Below are positions 46,231 to 58,100 of a DNA stretch of 64,000 nt, piece after piece. The DNA lies in the NCBI RefSeq assembly GCF_022539315.1, contig NC_066337.1:3987234-4051233 (forward strand), written 5' to 3'. The translations under genes were made by a program, and so were the position numbers. Numbering within the stretch: position 1 is the first letter of the stretch; each line of letters opens with the position of its first letter. The notes under the pieces were generated by a model, which did not search any database, was not told the DNA's origin, and worked only from the letters and a program-made list of their open reading frames with translations. The DNA is from Serinus canaria. Lineage: Eukaryota; Chordata; Aves; Passeriformes; Fringillidae.

Positions 46231-49200
46231 CATTGTGTTTTGTCCTCCCTGCCGCACACGCGCTGCTGGGAGAAAGTTTCAAAGCGTGTAAGCAAGAACC
46301 GGCAGGAAAATTAAACCCTAATTAAGCGGCCACGTGGATTATCTGAGCTGAATTAAACAACACTCATTCAGAGTTAAGGTGACCTCAACTCAATTTAGCC
46401 GGCTCCGTCTAGGAAGCTAATTTGGTTTCTTTTCTTTTTTTTTTGTTTCTTTTGCCGTGTTTATCCATGTGTAAACAGGCCTGGGATTTTTAAAGCAATA
46501 TAATCAAGCAGAGTTTACATCTTTTTCAGCATTAGGACACTGTACACCCCAAACCTGCCTGGGGACATCTTTATACCAGAATGAGATGGAATAGTCCCTC
46601 TCAATACAATAAGTAAGGGACAATAAGTCCCTCTCAGTACACTAAAAATTAAGCTGTAGGATTTTAAGAGAGCAAAGCAATCGCCCAGCCTGCACTTTGC
46701 CTCCCAGCCTATGAAATCAGGCCTTGTGTGTGCAAGGAAATGGAGCAGAACTGAGCTGGAACTACACTGACACCCCTGATCTGAGCACAAGTGTCCTTGT
46801 GTGGAATTACACTGAATTATTGGACTCGGGATGCTGTGAACGACCCCCACTGACAGCAGCACAAGGAGCTGTTCCTTGTAAATCCTGATCACTCTGCCCT
46901 TTGCTGCTCTGGTGGCATTTTGCCTCTCCCACACCCAGGGCTGAGCATTTTCTCTTCTCCTGACCACCAGTCCCAGCTCTGGGTGCCAGCTCCCAGAAGA
47001 GCATCTCCCCAAAAGGCTGATGATCCATCATTCCCCTGTCACCCACACCAGTGGGAGCAGGAGGTGCTCCAGCAGGCTCAGGTCAGAGTGATTCAAAGGC
47101 TGCACAGGGTTTTAAACTGCAAACAGCAGCACCATCCACACCTTTGTCTGGATACACAACACTACCACCACCTTCATATTACTCAGAGATTACACCCAGG
47201 TGCACATGAATCCACTGTTCTAATAAATTTGTTGCATCCATCAGCCTGAGGTCAGTTTTGTTGCTCCAAATGCTTCCCAAAGTTTGCCAGCTGGAGAATT
47301 AGAAACTTATTTCAAGGAAATGACGTTTTAGATTGAAATTTTCCCACTCCCTGTGCCCAAGGATGAGTGACTCCCACTGAAACACCCTGGGCAGGATTGT
47401 GTCCAGGGTCAGTGAGTGGATAATCTGGATAAAGCCAGAGAAGAGCAACCAGCACTAAAGGCAGGGCCACTGAATCCTTCCAGCACAGCCTGGAGGCCAA
47501 GGAATGGCCAAATTTAAATGCTCACCTGGAATCCAGGTTTGATCCCACTGGGCACCAGCTGGAAATGCTGAAAGCTGGAGCTGGATGAATCCTGACCAGA
47601 CAAGAGAAACCTATTTTGGGAAGCAAACAAAACTAACCACTGTAACTAATTCCAGGCTCAATTACCCATCTGTGGCAAGCATTATTATGCAAGGGTTTGT
47701 GTTCTCCCAAACGCTGTTCTGTACCTCCAACCAGAATCAATTCAAGCCTCACACTTTGCATTCAACAGCACTTGGAATGGGAAATCTGAATGGTCCCATT
47801 TTGTTTTACAGCCTATGGATCTTTCAGTGGTTCTTTTTCTCTTCCAGAAAGTGAGAAAACAGTTAAAAACACAATTCTTGGCCTCCACAAATGTTGATAC
47901 CTTAATGTGGATGAATTTTAAGGTTTGAACAGATGCTTTTTTTCAACAGTCACATGAGTTCCACTGACCCAAATGCTGAGATAAATTCAATATAATGGCT
48001 GCTTCAGATGTGGAACACACCAAGGCTCACAGCAGGCCATGGAGTGGCAGGACAGACATGAGGTGAAGTCTAACCCACCCTTCAGACTGTCAGGAGAGAA
48101 GATGGATCAAACAAAAGTCCTGCTCCCAAAAGCACTGTGTGAGAAGTAGGAAAAATGCAAGAAATACAAGATTTACTCAGAGAAAAGCTTCTTAGGCTTA
48201 TCTGGCATGGTGTGCCAGGGGCAAAGTTATGGGGAATTTGGAAATCACCCAGCACCTCAAGAGCTTTACAAACTTGGTCAGATCTGCAAAGCTCCACCCC
48301 AAACTCTTGGGAGGACAAAGAGTTTTTACATTTCTGCAGCACCATCCCCAGCACTGCAGACAGCTCATTTCATGGTGATAGAAGGTGGATAAAAGTGCAC
48401 TGAGAGAGGATCTTTAGGGGCCTTGAAGGAAGCTCTCCTGGACATGAAGCTGCAAGTTCCTGCCTTGTTCAAGAGCTGCAAGAATGCATTTTATGTCAGC
48501 TGGGCTCACTTGCACGAGTCTGCTGTTCAAGAGTCAGGACAAGGGCTTTATTTCATGTGTGAAGGACAATGTGAGCATCTGCCTGCTGAGCATGGCACAG
48601 CCACAGCCTCAGCCTGGGCACCACAGCCCTACCAAGCCCTGCAGGAGGAGCAGAGCCACATCTGGGGATCCCTCCCTCTGAGGATGCTCCAATTTCCTGG
48701 GGCAGGCTCTCCAGTGCCCAGGCAGGCAGCACCTTCTCCTCGCCCAAACTGCCCCTGCAGCGCCTGCAGGGCTGCTCTGCTGCTGTAACACAAGCACTCT
48801 CATGCATATTGCATCTCCCAGCCCCGAGGAAATGAGGCACTGGCTGAGTAATTAAAGCCCGGGGCTGGTGACAGATCCGTGGGACACAGCAGGGCCTGGA
48901 TGTCCAGGCCTGCAGAGCATCAGGTGGGGCTGGGATCAGCTCTCCAGAGCAACCCTACCCTCCCTGTGAGGCACACCAGCGGGGCAGAACAAAAAGGAGC
49001 CTTTAAAATCTGTCTGCAGAACGTCAGGACACAATGAGCACCTGGGTGGGTAAACACAAAAGGTTTCTCATTTCCCCCCTGTAATTCTTTGCCCACCTTT
49101 AACATGATCTGGTTTGAAAACTTAAAGCCACTGGGAGAGCTCTTCCCCAACATCTCTGCTCGCCAGCTGAGCTCAGAACAGAAGCAGGGGGACACACCTG

Positions 49201-50004
49201 CCTTGTGTTTCCACCCTCGTCTTTGAAAAAGACACAGCAGGAATGTCAAGAAACACTGAGGGAAAATGTGTCCTGAGGGAAAACCCAGGGCAGCAACCTC
49301 AGGATGTGCAAGCAGATTAGCACTGGTGGGTAACTGGGTGGTAATTAGCATTTTGCACATGTTTAATTTGCTGTTTTGCTAATTGTTGCTTGTTTTTGCT
49401 TCACCCTCTTCAGGAAGGAATGGGTGGACTCCTGACTGCACAGCTCGGGACAGGGGGATTCTCTGGCTGGGCTTTCGGTCCTGTTTGACAACTCCTGCTC
49501 AGCCCACGGGTGCTACTCCTCAAACCCCACGGGATTCCCACCCTGTCAAGCAACAAGAAGCTCTCTCCCTTTCTCCTTGTGGAACACGGGCTCCTAGACA
49601 GGTGCCAGACCAAGCAAAACTCTTTCTGAGCTGGCAGTGGCATTTTCACAGAGTCCGTGGATTCCTCCAGCAGTGGGGGCTGGAGGAGGCAGGGAATCAT
49701 GCGCTCACAGGCATGGGGAGGACGAGGGGGAGGAGGACAACAAGGGGAGAGAGAGAACAAAGTGTCAACATCTTAACTGGGACACACAAAGAGCCAGTTC
49801 TTAGTAAGAACTTAATCCAGGATTAACAAGAGGTCAGCTACCTCTGCAAGGAGACTGCACTAAGAGGAGCTAATTAGCTCTCCTTAATTGCACAAAAGGA
49901 ACCGCTCAGAATTAAAGACATTCACCAGCAGCAGGTCCCACCTCACCCAGGACACACAGCCCTACCTGCTGTCCCCAACTGCAGGCCCAGGCAATCAGAA
50001 AATC
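46231..50004. other. Upstream or intronic DNA, nothing recognised
   Basis: 46,290-46,450 is non-repetitive, with TTATCTGAGCTGAATTAAAC and AATTTAGCCGGCTCCG, and could be conserved. The remainder shows no gene or known repeat. Confidence 0.45.
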
Positions 50005-50455
50005 AGCACGTGGAGAGCCAGGAGCAGGAGAGGTGCAGGGATGGATGGAGGGAAAGGCTGAGGGGAGGTTCAGGAGCAGGAGAGGTGCAGGGATGGATGG
50101 AGGGAAAAGGCTGAGGGGAGGTTCAGGAGCAGGAGAGGTGCAGGGATGGATGGAGGGAAAAGGCTGAGGGGAGGTTCAGGAGCAGGAGAGGTGCAGGGAT
50201 GGATGGAGGGAAAAGGCTGAGGGGAGGTTCAGGAGCAGGAGAGGTGCAGGGATGGATGAAGGGAAAAGGCTGTGGGGAGGTTCAGGAGCAGGAGAGGTGC
50301 AGGGATGGATGAAGGGAAAAGGCTGAGGGGAGGTTCAGGAGCAGGGGAGGTGCAGGGATGGATGAAGGGAAAGGCTGAGGGGAGGTTCAGGAGCAGGAGA
50401 GGTGCAGGGATGGATGGAGGGAAAAGGCTGAGGGGAGGTTCAGGAGCAGCAAGGG
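50005..50455. repeat. 53-bp minisatellite, eight units
   Basis: Units of GGAGAGGTGCAGGGATGGAT, GGAGGGAAAAGGCTGAGGGG, AGGTTCAGGAGCA with very few differences, suggesting recent expansion. Confidence 0.97.
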
Positions 50456-51239
50456 CTGGAGTGAGAGCTGGAGCCTCCCCCAGCCAGGATGAGCCTTTCT
50501 AGCACAGCCAGAATCTGTCTAGGCAGGTTCCTCATCATTTGGCTGCCCCCAATCCCTGAGGAATCACAGCTGTCAGCTCACAGCAATGCCCAGGAAGGTG
50601 CTTAAGGCACTTCTGGCCTTCTTTAAATCAGTGTGAGCTCTGAAAATGAGGAGGAAGAGAAGCACAAGGCAAGCCAGTTTTTCCCTGTAGGCTGAGGCCA
50701 GGAGAATGCCATCCCAGCATGGATGTCAGGAGAAATGGAGAACACACAGCACCAGGGACAGGCACAGATCCCACCTGGAAGCCACTTTGGAATGATGCAG
50801 TGGGAAAGGCTGGCTGAGCTGCCCACCCCAAATCCCCTCTCTGGGATTTCTGACACACCTGAAGCTCCTCTGCTGGGCACTAAATCCATCTCCTTTTTCC
50901 TGGGGAGCCATTGCATGCTCTGTCCTCCTGCACTGGTGCCTCTCTTACCCCAGGAGCCCTTGCTCTGCTCTGACAGATAATGGACCCAGCAGTGCTCTGG
51001 AAAATGAAGATTCCACGCACATCAATAACCCAGCAGATGTCTCTGAGATGGAGCACCAATAAAAGGAACTCCTGCATTTATGTGGGTTGCAGCACCGTGC
51101 TGAGGGCTGGGGAGGTCAGGCAGGCACGGGCCTGAGTGCATCTCAGCAGGAGCAGCTCCCCCTTTCAGGCAGCATGAAGGGAAAAGCAAAACAGCTCTTC
51201 AGAGAAGGCTGCCCTAGGAAAGGAAAAATAACACAGAGA
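50456..51239. other. Nothing recognised
   Basis: Unique-looking non-coding DNA. Confidence 0.55.
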
Positions 51240-51450
51240 GGAGCTCACCCTAATTACAGGCCCCTGTGAAATCACCACAGCACTGCCTCCATTATTTATC
51301 CTTCTTTTCTTCCCTCAGGACAGAGTTAAATCTTTTGCCACTGGACTTCCAGAGTCACCGCAGGGGCAGCCAGAAGGGACCAGCAGCACCAAAATTTCAC
51401 CTCACACCCAACACAAACAATCGAGTTCTTGGGATGCCACTGGGACTACG
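51240..51450. repeat. Direct repeat pair, copy 1
   Basis: About 210 bases repeated at 52,160-52,370, sharing GCACTGCCTCCATTATTTAT, TTTGCCACTGGACTTCCAG and GTTCTTGGGATGCCACTGGG. Confidence 0.92.
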
Positions 51451-52159
51451 AGACAGCCACCCCCTCTCTGCTCCCAGGAACCAAGCAGAGCCCCCAGTCG
51501 TGCAGCTCCTGTGCAGGCTCAGCACAAAGGGAGAGCTGCCTGACATCTGGCTAAAGCTTCAATAGCTGCCTTTGGGGAGAGCAGAATGAGCATCCACGGA
51601 GCTGTGCCAGGGGCTGGCCTGCAGCAGCCTCCTGGTACAGACAGGCCCCATCCAGCTCCCAGCACCCCTGTGCTCCCTCTTCTCTGCTGAACTGAGCTGC
51701 AATAGCTCTCAGCTCATTCAGAAAGAGAAGGGAAATTGTCCTAATTGTCCTAAAATGCTCCACGGTCCAAGCCCTTTCTCCAGCACTGGCTGGTGCAGTG
51801 AGTGCTTCTGCATCGTGTTGTTCTGTTATGGATGTTCCAGATTCTCCATTCCTCCCAGTCTGGTTATCCCAATGGACACCAGCCTCCTGCAGCCTCCCAC
51901 ACAGCACTGCCCCATCTCTGCCTTCAGACCTGCCCTGTGCCACCTCTGATTTCCAACCCCAGTCCTACTGGATGCATCCCTGCTCCCACTGACTTCCTTA
52001 ACTTTGCTTCCTTTCTTCCAGATTCCTGAAATCTGCCGGGCTCACCCCAAAACTGACCCAAAACCCCCACAGAGCTGCTCAGTGCAGCCCCTGCCCCCAT
52101 GACCACAGAATAAATAAGGTGGAGAATGAGGCTGCCCTACCCACAAAGAATAAGGCCAG
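51451..52159. other. Nothing recognised
   Basis: Unique-looking DNA between the two copies of the direct repeat. Confidence 0.55.
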
Positions 52160-52370
52160 AAACAGGAGCTCACCCCAATTACAGATCCCTGTGAAGCCAC
52201 CACAGCACTGCCTCCATTATTTATCCTTCTTTTCTTCCACTAGCAAAGAGATTAATCTTTTGCCACTGGACTTCCAGTGTCGCTGCAGGGGCAGCCAGAA
52301 GGGACCAGCAGCACCAAAATTTCAAATTTCACCTCAAACACAAACAAACGAGTTCTTGGGATGCCACTGG
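52160..52370. repeat. Direct repeat pair, copy 2
   Basis: Second copy of 51,240-51,450 with a short insertion (AAATTTC). It ends against the GC-rich block. Confidence 0.92.
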
Positions 52371-52379
52371 GAATATTCT

Positions 52380-53110
52380 CCACCTTAAGTTCTTCCCCAG
52401 CTTTCCCCCCCACACCCCTCCCACCCCGACTGACATCCTCCATCAGCCGCATCTCCATCCCAGCCCCGAATCCTTTTCCCGAGGAGCCTGACCTCCCTGC
52501 ACACACACACACACAAAAAGGAAGGATTCCCCCGCCTGCCTGGGAGGTGAAAAACGAGGATTTGAGGATTCCACGGGCACCTGTGAGGACACGGCCCTTC
52601 CCGGGAGGTGCCCGCGGTTCTTCCCCGCAGCCCCGCGGGCTCCCCGCGGCACCGCCCGGGAACCTCGCTGCTGCTGCTGCTGCTGCTGCTGCTCCGAGAC
52701 ATCTCAGGGCCGCCCAAGGAGTCGACAAAAAGATTCCCCGCTCTGATAAGGGCTCGGCATGGCTGGAACAAAGCCGCCTTTGCAATGCGCTGCCCGGCTC
52801 TGGCATCCGAGCCGGCTGCTGCCCACTGGGGAGGAAAGCTCCCGCTGTGGCTTTAAGGATGTCCCACATCGCCCGGTTAACCCCGGCTGCTCCTCGCTGC
52901 TCTCACCGAGGAGAAATTGCAGATTTGGGCTCCTCTCGTGCCCTTACCCATCGGTTCTGCAGCCCTGGTACCGCCGCTCCGCGCTGCTGCCCGGCCCTGG
53001 CACCCCGAGCGGAGCCGCATGAAAATCCCGCTCTGCTGCCCGGCCCTGGCACCCCGAGCGGAGCTGCATTAAATATCCCCGTCCTCCCGCCGGGCAAACC
53101 ACCAGGGAGC
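52380..53110. promoter_or_regulatory. Second GC-rich, CpG-containing block
   Basis: Rich in C/G with many CpGs, a GCT repeat (52,667-52,693) and a near-exact tandem pair of about 60 bases near 52,985-53,070 (CTGCCCGGCCCTGGCACCCC, GAGCGGAGC). It could be an alternative GRAMD1B promoter or another regulatory element. No first exon with a good donor was identified. Confidence 0.35.
52667..52693. repeat. GCT/AGC trinucleotide repeat, nine units
   Basis: Pure repeat inside the GC-rich block. On the minus strand it reads AGC units in an open frame after ATG (MSRSSSSSS...). Confidence 0.95.
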
Positions 53111-54130
53111 ACTTCTGTGACGAGAGAGGAGCAGGGCAGTCAGCGTGGACATAAACATCCCAATTACCTCGAAATTCCACTTCCTGGCTCCCGCAAAGCT
53201 CTGCCTTTGCACCCTGAGGGGCTGCGCACCCTCCTGAACCTCATCAGGCAACACAAAGCATCGATTTCCCTGCTAGAACAGCAGGCAGCAACAGGAAATA
53301 TTTAGAATAAATGGAAATATTTGCCTTCAACACTCGGGCATTTCCAAATACAAGCTCTGGGAAAGGCCATCTTCTGCACGGAGGTTCCACAATGCAGAAG
53401 GTAACAATGTGACTCATCTTGAAAGTGTGTATAAACACACTTAAAAAACCTGTCTGGGGAAAAATAAACAGAGGCTGTGCCTGATTCCCGTCTGGGAAAA
53501 GCAGGAACGCAACCCTGCTGCTGTCCTTGGCTTTGTACCTACTCCAGGCAGGTGCAAGAGAGGAAACGAGGCCTCAGCCAGCAATTTGAAGAATTTAGAA
53601 AGCAAGAAAGCAGCACAGATGGGCAAGGGAAGAGCAGAAAGCAAACGAAAAATGTCCCTGCCACATGATACAGGAGCAGGGAGGACTGATGTGACTGGGA
53701 GCTGATCAATCACCCCTCATGGAATGATGAAATATTTGCTCTGTATCATCAGTTAATCCCGAGCAGGAACACGTTCAGAAGGGTGGCAAAGAATCAGAGA
53801 GATTTTCTTACAGAGCAATGAGTTCAAAGGAAAGCAACAAAAACATCGCGGCACTCATGAGGCTCGCTTGTGAAAACAAACTTGAAGGGTAAACAAAGTG
53901 GAGTGGTCAACAAATATTTGAAGAATGTAAATATTGGAGAGAAAGAGAAGCTGTGTTAAAAGGTTTGGGGTTGGTGTTTTCTTTGAACAATGGGATGATA
54001 TGAAATTGTGGGAAAGAAACGAGGCTGAAGTCAAATCCTCAGAGCCAGGAGCAGGGGAGAAGTGGAATAAACTCATTCACTTGTCACATCCATAAACAGC
54101 AATAGCTAACTGTTAATAAAGACAAAACAG
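53111..54130. other. Nothing recognised
   Basis: Unique-looking non-coding DNA. A minus-strand ATG segment at 53,812-53,846 ends at GTAAGA in phase 2 but with a poor exon end. Confidence 0.5.
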
Positions 54131-54235
54131 AGCCACAGAATATCCTCAGCTGGAGGAACCCCCAAGGATTATTGAAGTCCAGCTCCTGGCCCTGCAGAGG
54201 ACACCCCACTGGCAGGAGCACGGACCAACACCTCA
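54131..54235 (-). mobile_element. CR1 LINE fragment, reverse
   Basis: GAGCCACAGAATATCCTCAG, CCCAAGGATTATTGAAGTCC, AGCTCCTGGCCCTGCAGAGG and ACACCCC follow the reverse complement of the CR1 3' end. Confidence 0.8.
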
Positions 54236-54609
54236 ATATTTTCACACTCCTTTCAGTCTCTAGCTCTGCTTTCCATCATTTCCATTTTTTAAAGAGGCAG
54301 CAGCCCAGACTGCAGCACTGCAGGACTCCAAAGGTTTGCAAAGATTGCAAACCTAACTGATTGCAATGACTGCAAACCTACGGTTGCAAAGTGAGGGTTG
54401 GCTGGGTGTTACAATTCCAAGGATTGCTTTGACTTGCTGCATTTTTGTCCCCATAACTTCTAAGACACACTCAGACATCCTTGGGATTCGGAGTTCCACG
54501 TGGGAAACCTTGCAAAGTGAAACCCAAATCATCCTGAGTTCCTAATCTGGCCTGTGATCCCTGAAAGAACAGATGTCCTCAGGATAACTGTGGTATCTCC
54601 AAACATGAA

Positions 54610-54965
54610 CAGGGCACAGGTTGGTTTGGGACAATTTTAAGGGTTCAGGTTGGTTTGGGACAATTGCAAGGATTCAGGTTGGTTTGGGACAATTTTAAGG
54701 ATTCAGGTTGGTTTGGGACAATTGCAAGGATTCAGGTTGGTTTGGGACAATTATAAGAATTCAGATTGGTTTGGGACAATTGCAAGGATTCAGGTTGGTT
54801 TGGGACAATTTTAAGGATTCAGGTTGGTTTGGGACAATTTTAAGGATTCAGGTTGGTTTGGGACAATTTTAAGGATTCAGGTTGGTTTGGGACAATTATA
54901 AGAATTCAGGTTGGTTTGGGACAATTTTAAGGATTCAGGTTGTTTTGGGACAATTACAAGGATTT
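54610..54965. repeat. 31-bp minisatellite, eleven units
   Basis: Units of CAGGTTGGTTTGGGACAATT plus TTAAGGATT, differing mainly at TTTTAAGG, TTGCAAGG or TTATAAGA. Confidence 0.97.
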
Positions 54966-57044
54966 GGGTTGTGGCTCTGGGCAAGTCCCCTGAGAGGCAC
55001 AGGGAATAGTGATGGATGTTTGCATTCTTCATCCTGCTCTCACTTCAGCAGAGTTTGCTCTCTTTACAGAATTGTTTAAGCTATAATAATTTTTTTGCTC
55101 TCCTAAGCCAAGCTTCCAGTAGGGAATTCATCCACAGCTATTAATAAACAATTAAAAGGAAAACCACCTTTAATCTCTGTGTGCCTCATCTGCAAACCAG
55201 GACTAATTCCACTTCCTTTCTTCTACCCTTTGTCCATCTTAACTATTTAGGATGGAATCTCTTCCTCCAGGCTGGAGGTGGGGCATGAAAATCTCCCAGC
55301 ACAGCAAATCTCCGTTTTCAAGAGCCTCTTTTGCTGTAAAACAACACAATTTTAGAAACACTTCTATTTCCCAGACCAGTTGTGCTATCAGCTGCCTTTA
55401 AAACTGAAAAGAATCCACGGGGAACTTGTTCTTCCTGCTGGAAAAATAACACAGCAGGCATTGGAAGCAATGCTGCAGCTTTGGTGCCCTGGGGCAGGCA
55501 CTGAACATTGCTCAGGTGCTGGGAGCCCTGGCCTCCAGACACATCCTTCTCTCATGGCCTACAGCTAAGCTTGGCTTTGCCTCCCAAACCTCACTCCCAA
55601 AATGTCCATCAGGTCGTGCATCACATTTCTCTAGCAGCTCTGAAAAAACCCCAAATTCCAGCTCTGAGGGCTGCACAGCCTCACAGGCAAAGGGCACTCC
55701 CACGTCCCCACAGCTGCTTTATTTCTGGTCCTGTGGGGTCAGAAATACACCAAAATTACAGCTCTGCCTCTCTCTGGCTCCACTCAAACCTTTAACTCAC
55801 AGCACCTCGTGAGACCTTGCAAATGATCCCTGCAATGCCCAGGCCTGGCCACTCCTTCTGTCCTTCAAACCCAGCCTGATCTGCTCAGCATCTCGTTAAG
55901 GGAATGGCTCTAATTAAAGAGAGCTGTTCAAGTGGTGTGTTCCCCCTCCAGCTAATTTGTTCTAATTTTATGTGCATAGCTGGACATTTCTCCTGTTACC
56001 AAATCTTTGCTACTCCTCAAAATACACCTAATTTCCCCCCAAAGTCCTTTTCATTCCACTCATTTTCTCTTCCATTTTTCTCCTTCCAAATTGCAAGGCC
56101 TGAAATTAGCTGTGGTCCAAAACCACATTCTCCCAAACCTGGCATTCTGAGTGGTTTGAAAATTATTCAAAATATATACCCCAAATAAACGAATCTCCAA
56201 AAAAAAATCCCCAAATTCCTCTTTCTGTGCTCCTCTGCCACATGCATGGAGTGGCTGTGACATTGTCAAAGGAGAGTGGCAGCACTTTGCATCTTTTTTT
56301 AGTTGGGAAAAAAGCAGAGCATCTGCCCTCAGATCACTTGGCTGTGACCACAGAGATCATTCTGTCCTGGAAAAATGGTTACAGTGGAATAAACCGCTGC
56401 AAAATGTAAAATACCATCAACAGCACAGGCCTAAATCCGGCCAAAAGGAAAACTTCAGGAAAGGAGAAGCTCAGAGAACATTCCAGCATCTTGTATTCAG
56501 TGGCTCTGCAGGGGCACCCAGAAGGAAAAGGAATTCTGAGCAGCATTTTGGGTTTGGTGTCTCTACTTCCTGAGCTTGGACACTCCATCCTTGGATATAT
56601 TATTGCAGCTTCTACAATTTACTTCAAACGGGCTCAAAATCCTGCAATTAGCAGTTACCAGTCATAATAAACATCAATTAAAATAATAAAGGCATTAAGA
56701 TGCACTTTCTAAGCAGGGCCTGAACTCAGAGGAGTTCTAGGGAAGGTTCAAGCAAAAACACAGCAGCAGCTCCATCAACCAAACTTTAAACTGCTTAAAA
56801 CAGAGAGAAATCTGGAATTGCAGCTGGAAAAAGGCGAAGAGGCCCTGACCAGGACACAGTGATCTGTCAGGGAGCACCACGAAGGTTTTGGTGGCAATTT
56901 TTGCCTCTTCCAGGCCCTGCCCACCTGCTGAGCAGAAACGAGGCAGAAATTGCAGCTGAGTGAGAGCTTCTCTTCAGTCCAACACAACTATCAACACACA
57001 GGGGTGAATCAGACACTTAAAAACGTGGGACAGTGCCCAAGAGC
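54966..57044. other. Nothing recognised
   Basis: Non-repetitive DNA with no coding resemblance on either strand. Confidence 0.55.
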
Positions 57045-58100
57045 TCCCTCCAGCACTCGTGCCATGAAAATCTCTGCTCCAGGCAAAGGGAAGAGGAAGG
57101 GGAGACTGATTTCTGTCCAACAGCTCCTTCCAGCATTTGTCCCATGAAAATCTCTGCTGCAGGAAGGGGGAGAAGGAAGGGGAGACTGATTTCCCTTTAG
57201 CACCTTTTATCACCTTCTAGCACTTGTCCCATGAAAATCTGCTCCAGGCAAAGGGAGAAGGAAGAGGAGACTGATTTCTGTTCAACATCTTCCAGAACTC
57301 GTCCCTTGAAAGTCTCTGCTCCAGGCAAAAGAAGGAAGGGGAGACTGATTTCTGCCCAGCAGCTCCTTCCCAAAATGTGGGAATGCAAATCTCAGCCCAG
57401 GCAAAGGGAGAGGAAGGAGGGGGAGAGACTGATTCCCTGTCCAACCTTTTTCACCTTCTAGCACTTGTCCCTTGAAAGTCTCTGCTCCAGGAACAGGGAG
57501 AAGGAAGGGGAGACTGATCTTTGTCCCCAGCCGTCTTCTTCCAGCAACATTGTGTTCAACCTTGAGCAAATCTCTGCTCCAGGAAAAGGAAGAAGGAAGG
57601 GGAGACTGATTTCTGCCCAACAGCTCCTTCCCAAAATGTGGGAATGAAAATCTCTGCTCAGGCAAAGGGAAGAGGAAGGGGAGACTGACTTCTATCCAAC
57701 ACCTCCTTCCAGAGCTTGTCCCTTGAAAATCTCTGCTGCAGGAAGGGGGAGAAGGAAAGGGGAAAACGAAAAAGAGACTGATTTCCCTTTAGCACCTTTT
57801 ATCGCCCTCTAACACTTGTCCCATGAAAATCTCTGCTGCAGGCAAAGGGAGAAGGGGAGACTGATTTCTGTCCAACAGCTCCTTCCAGCACTTGTCCCAT
57901 GAAAATCTCTGCTCCAGGAAAGGGGAGAAGGAAGGGGAGACTGGTTTCTGTCCAACATCTTCTTCCAGAACTTGTACCTTGAAAATCTGAGCTCCAGGCA
58001 CAGGGAGAAGGAAGGGGGAGAAGGAAGGGGAGACTGATTTCTGTCCAACAGCTCCTTCCAGAGCTTGTCCCTTGAAAATCTCTGTTCCAGGCACAGGGGA
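57045..58100. repeat. Tandem repeat, about 80-bp units
   Basis: About thirteen units: CTTGTCCCATGAAAATCTCT, GCTCCAGGCAAAGGGAGAAG, GAAGGGGAGACTGATTTCTG, TCCAACAGCTCCTTCCAG, with truncated and fused units. Confidence 0.95.

Noticed and set aside
47360..47600. Possible further CR1 fragment
   Set aside because: Only scattered similarity, without the diagnostic order of CR1 motifs.
53812..53846. ATG segment (MFLLLSFELIA) ending in phase 2 before GTAAGA
   Set aside because: The phase would fit the 36,178 exon, but the exon end (CT before GT) is poor, the region is not GC-rich, and there is no other support.
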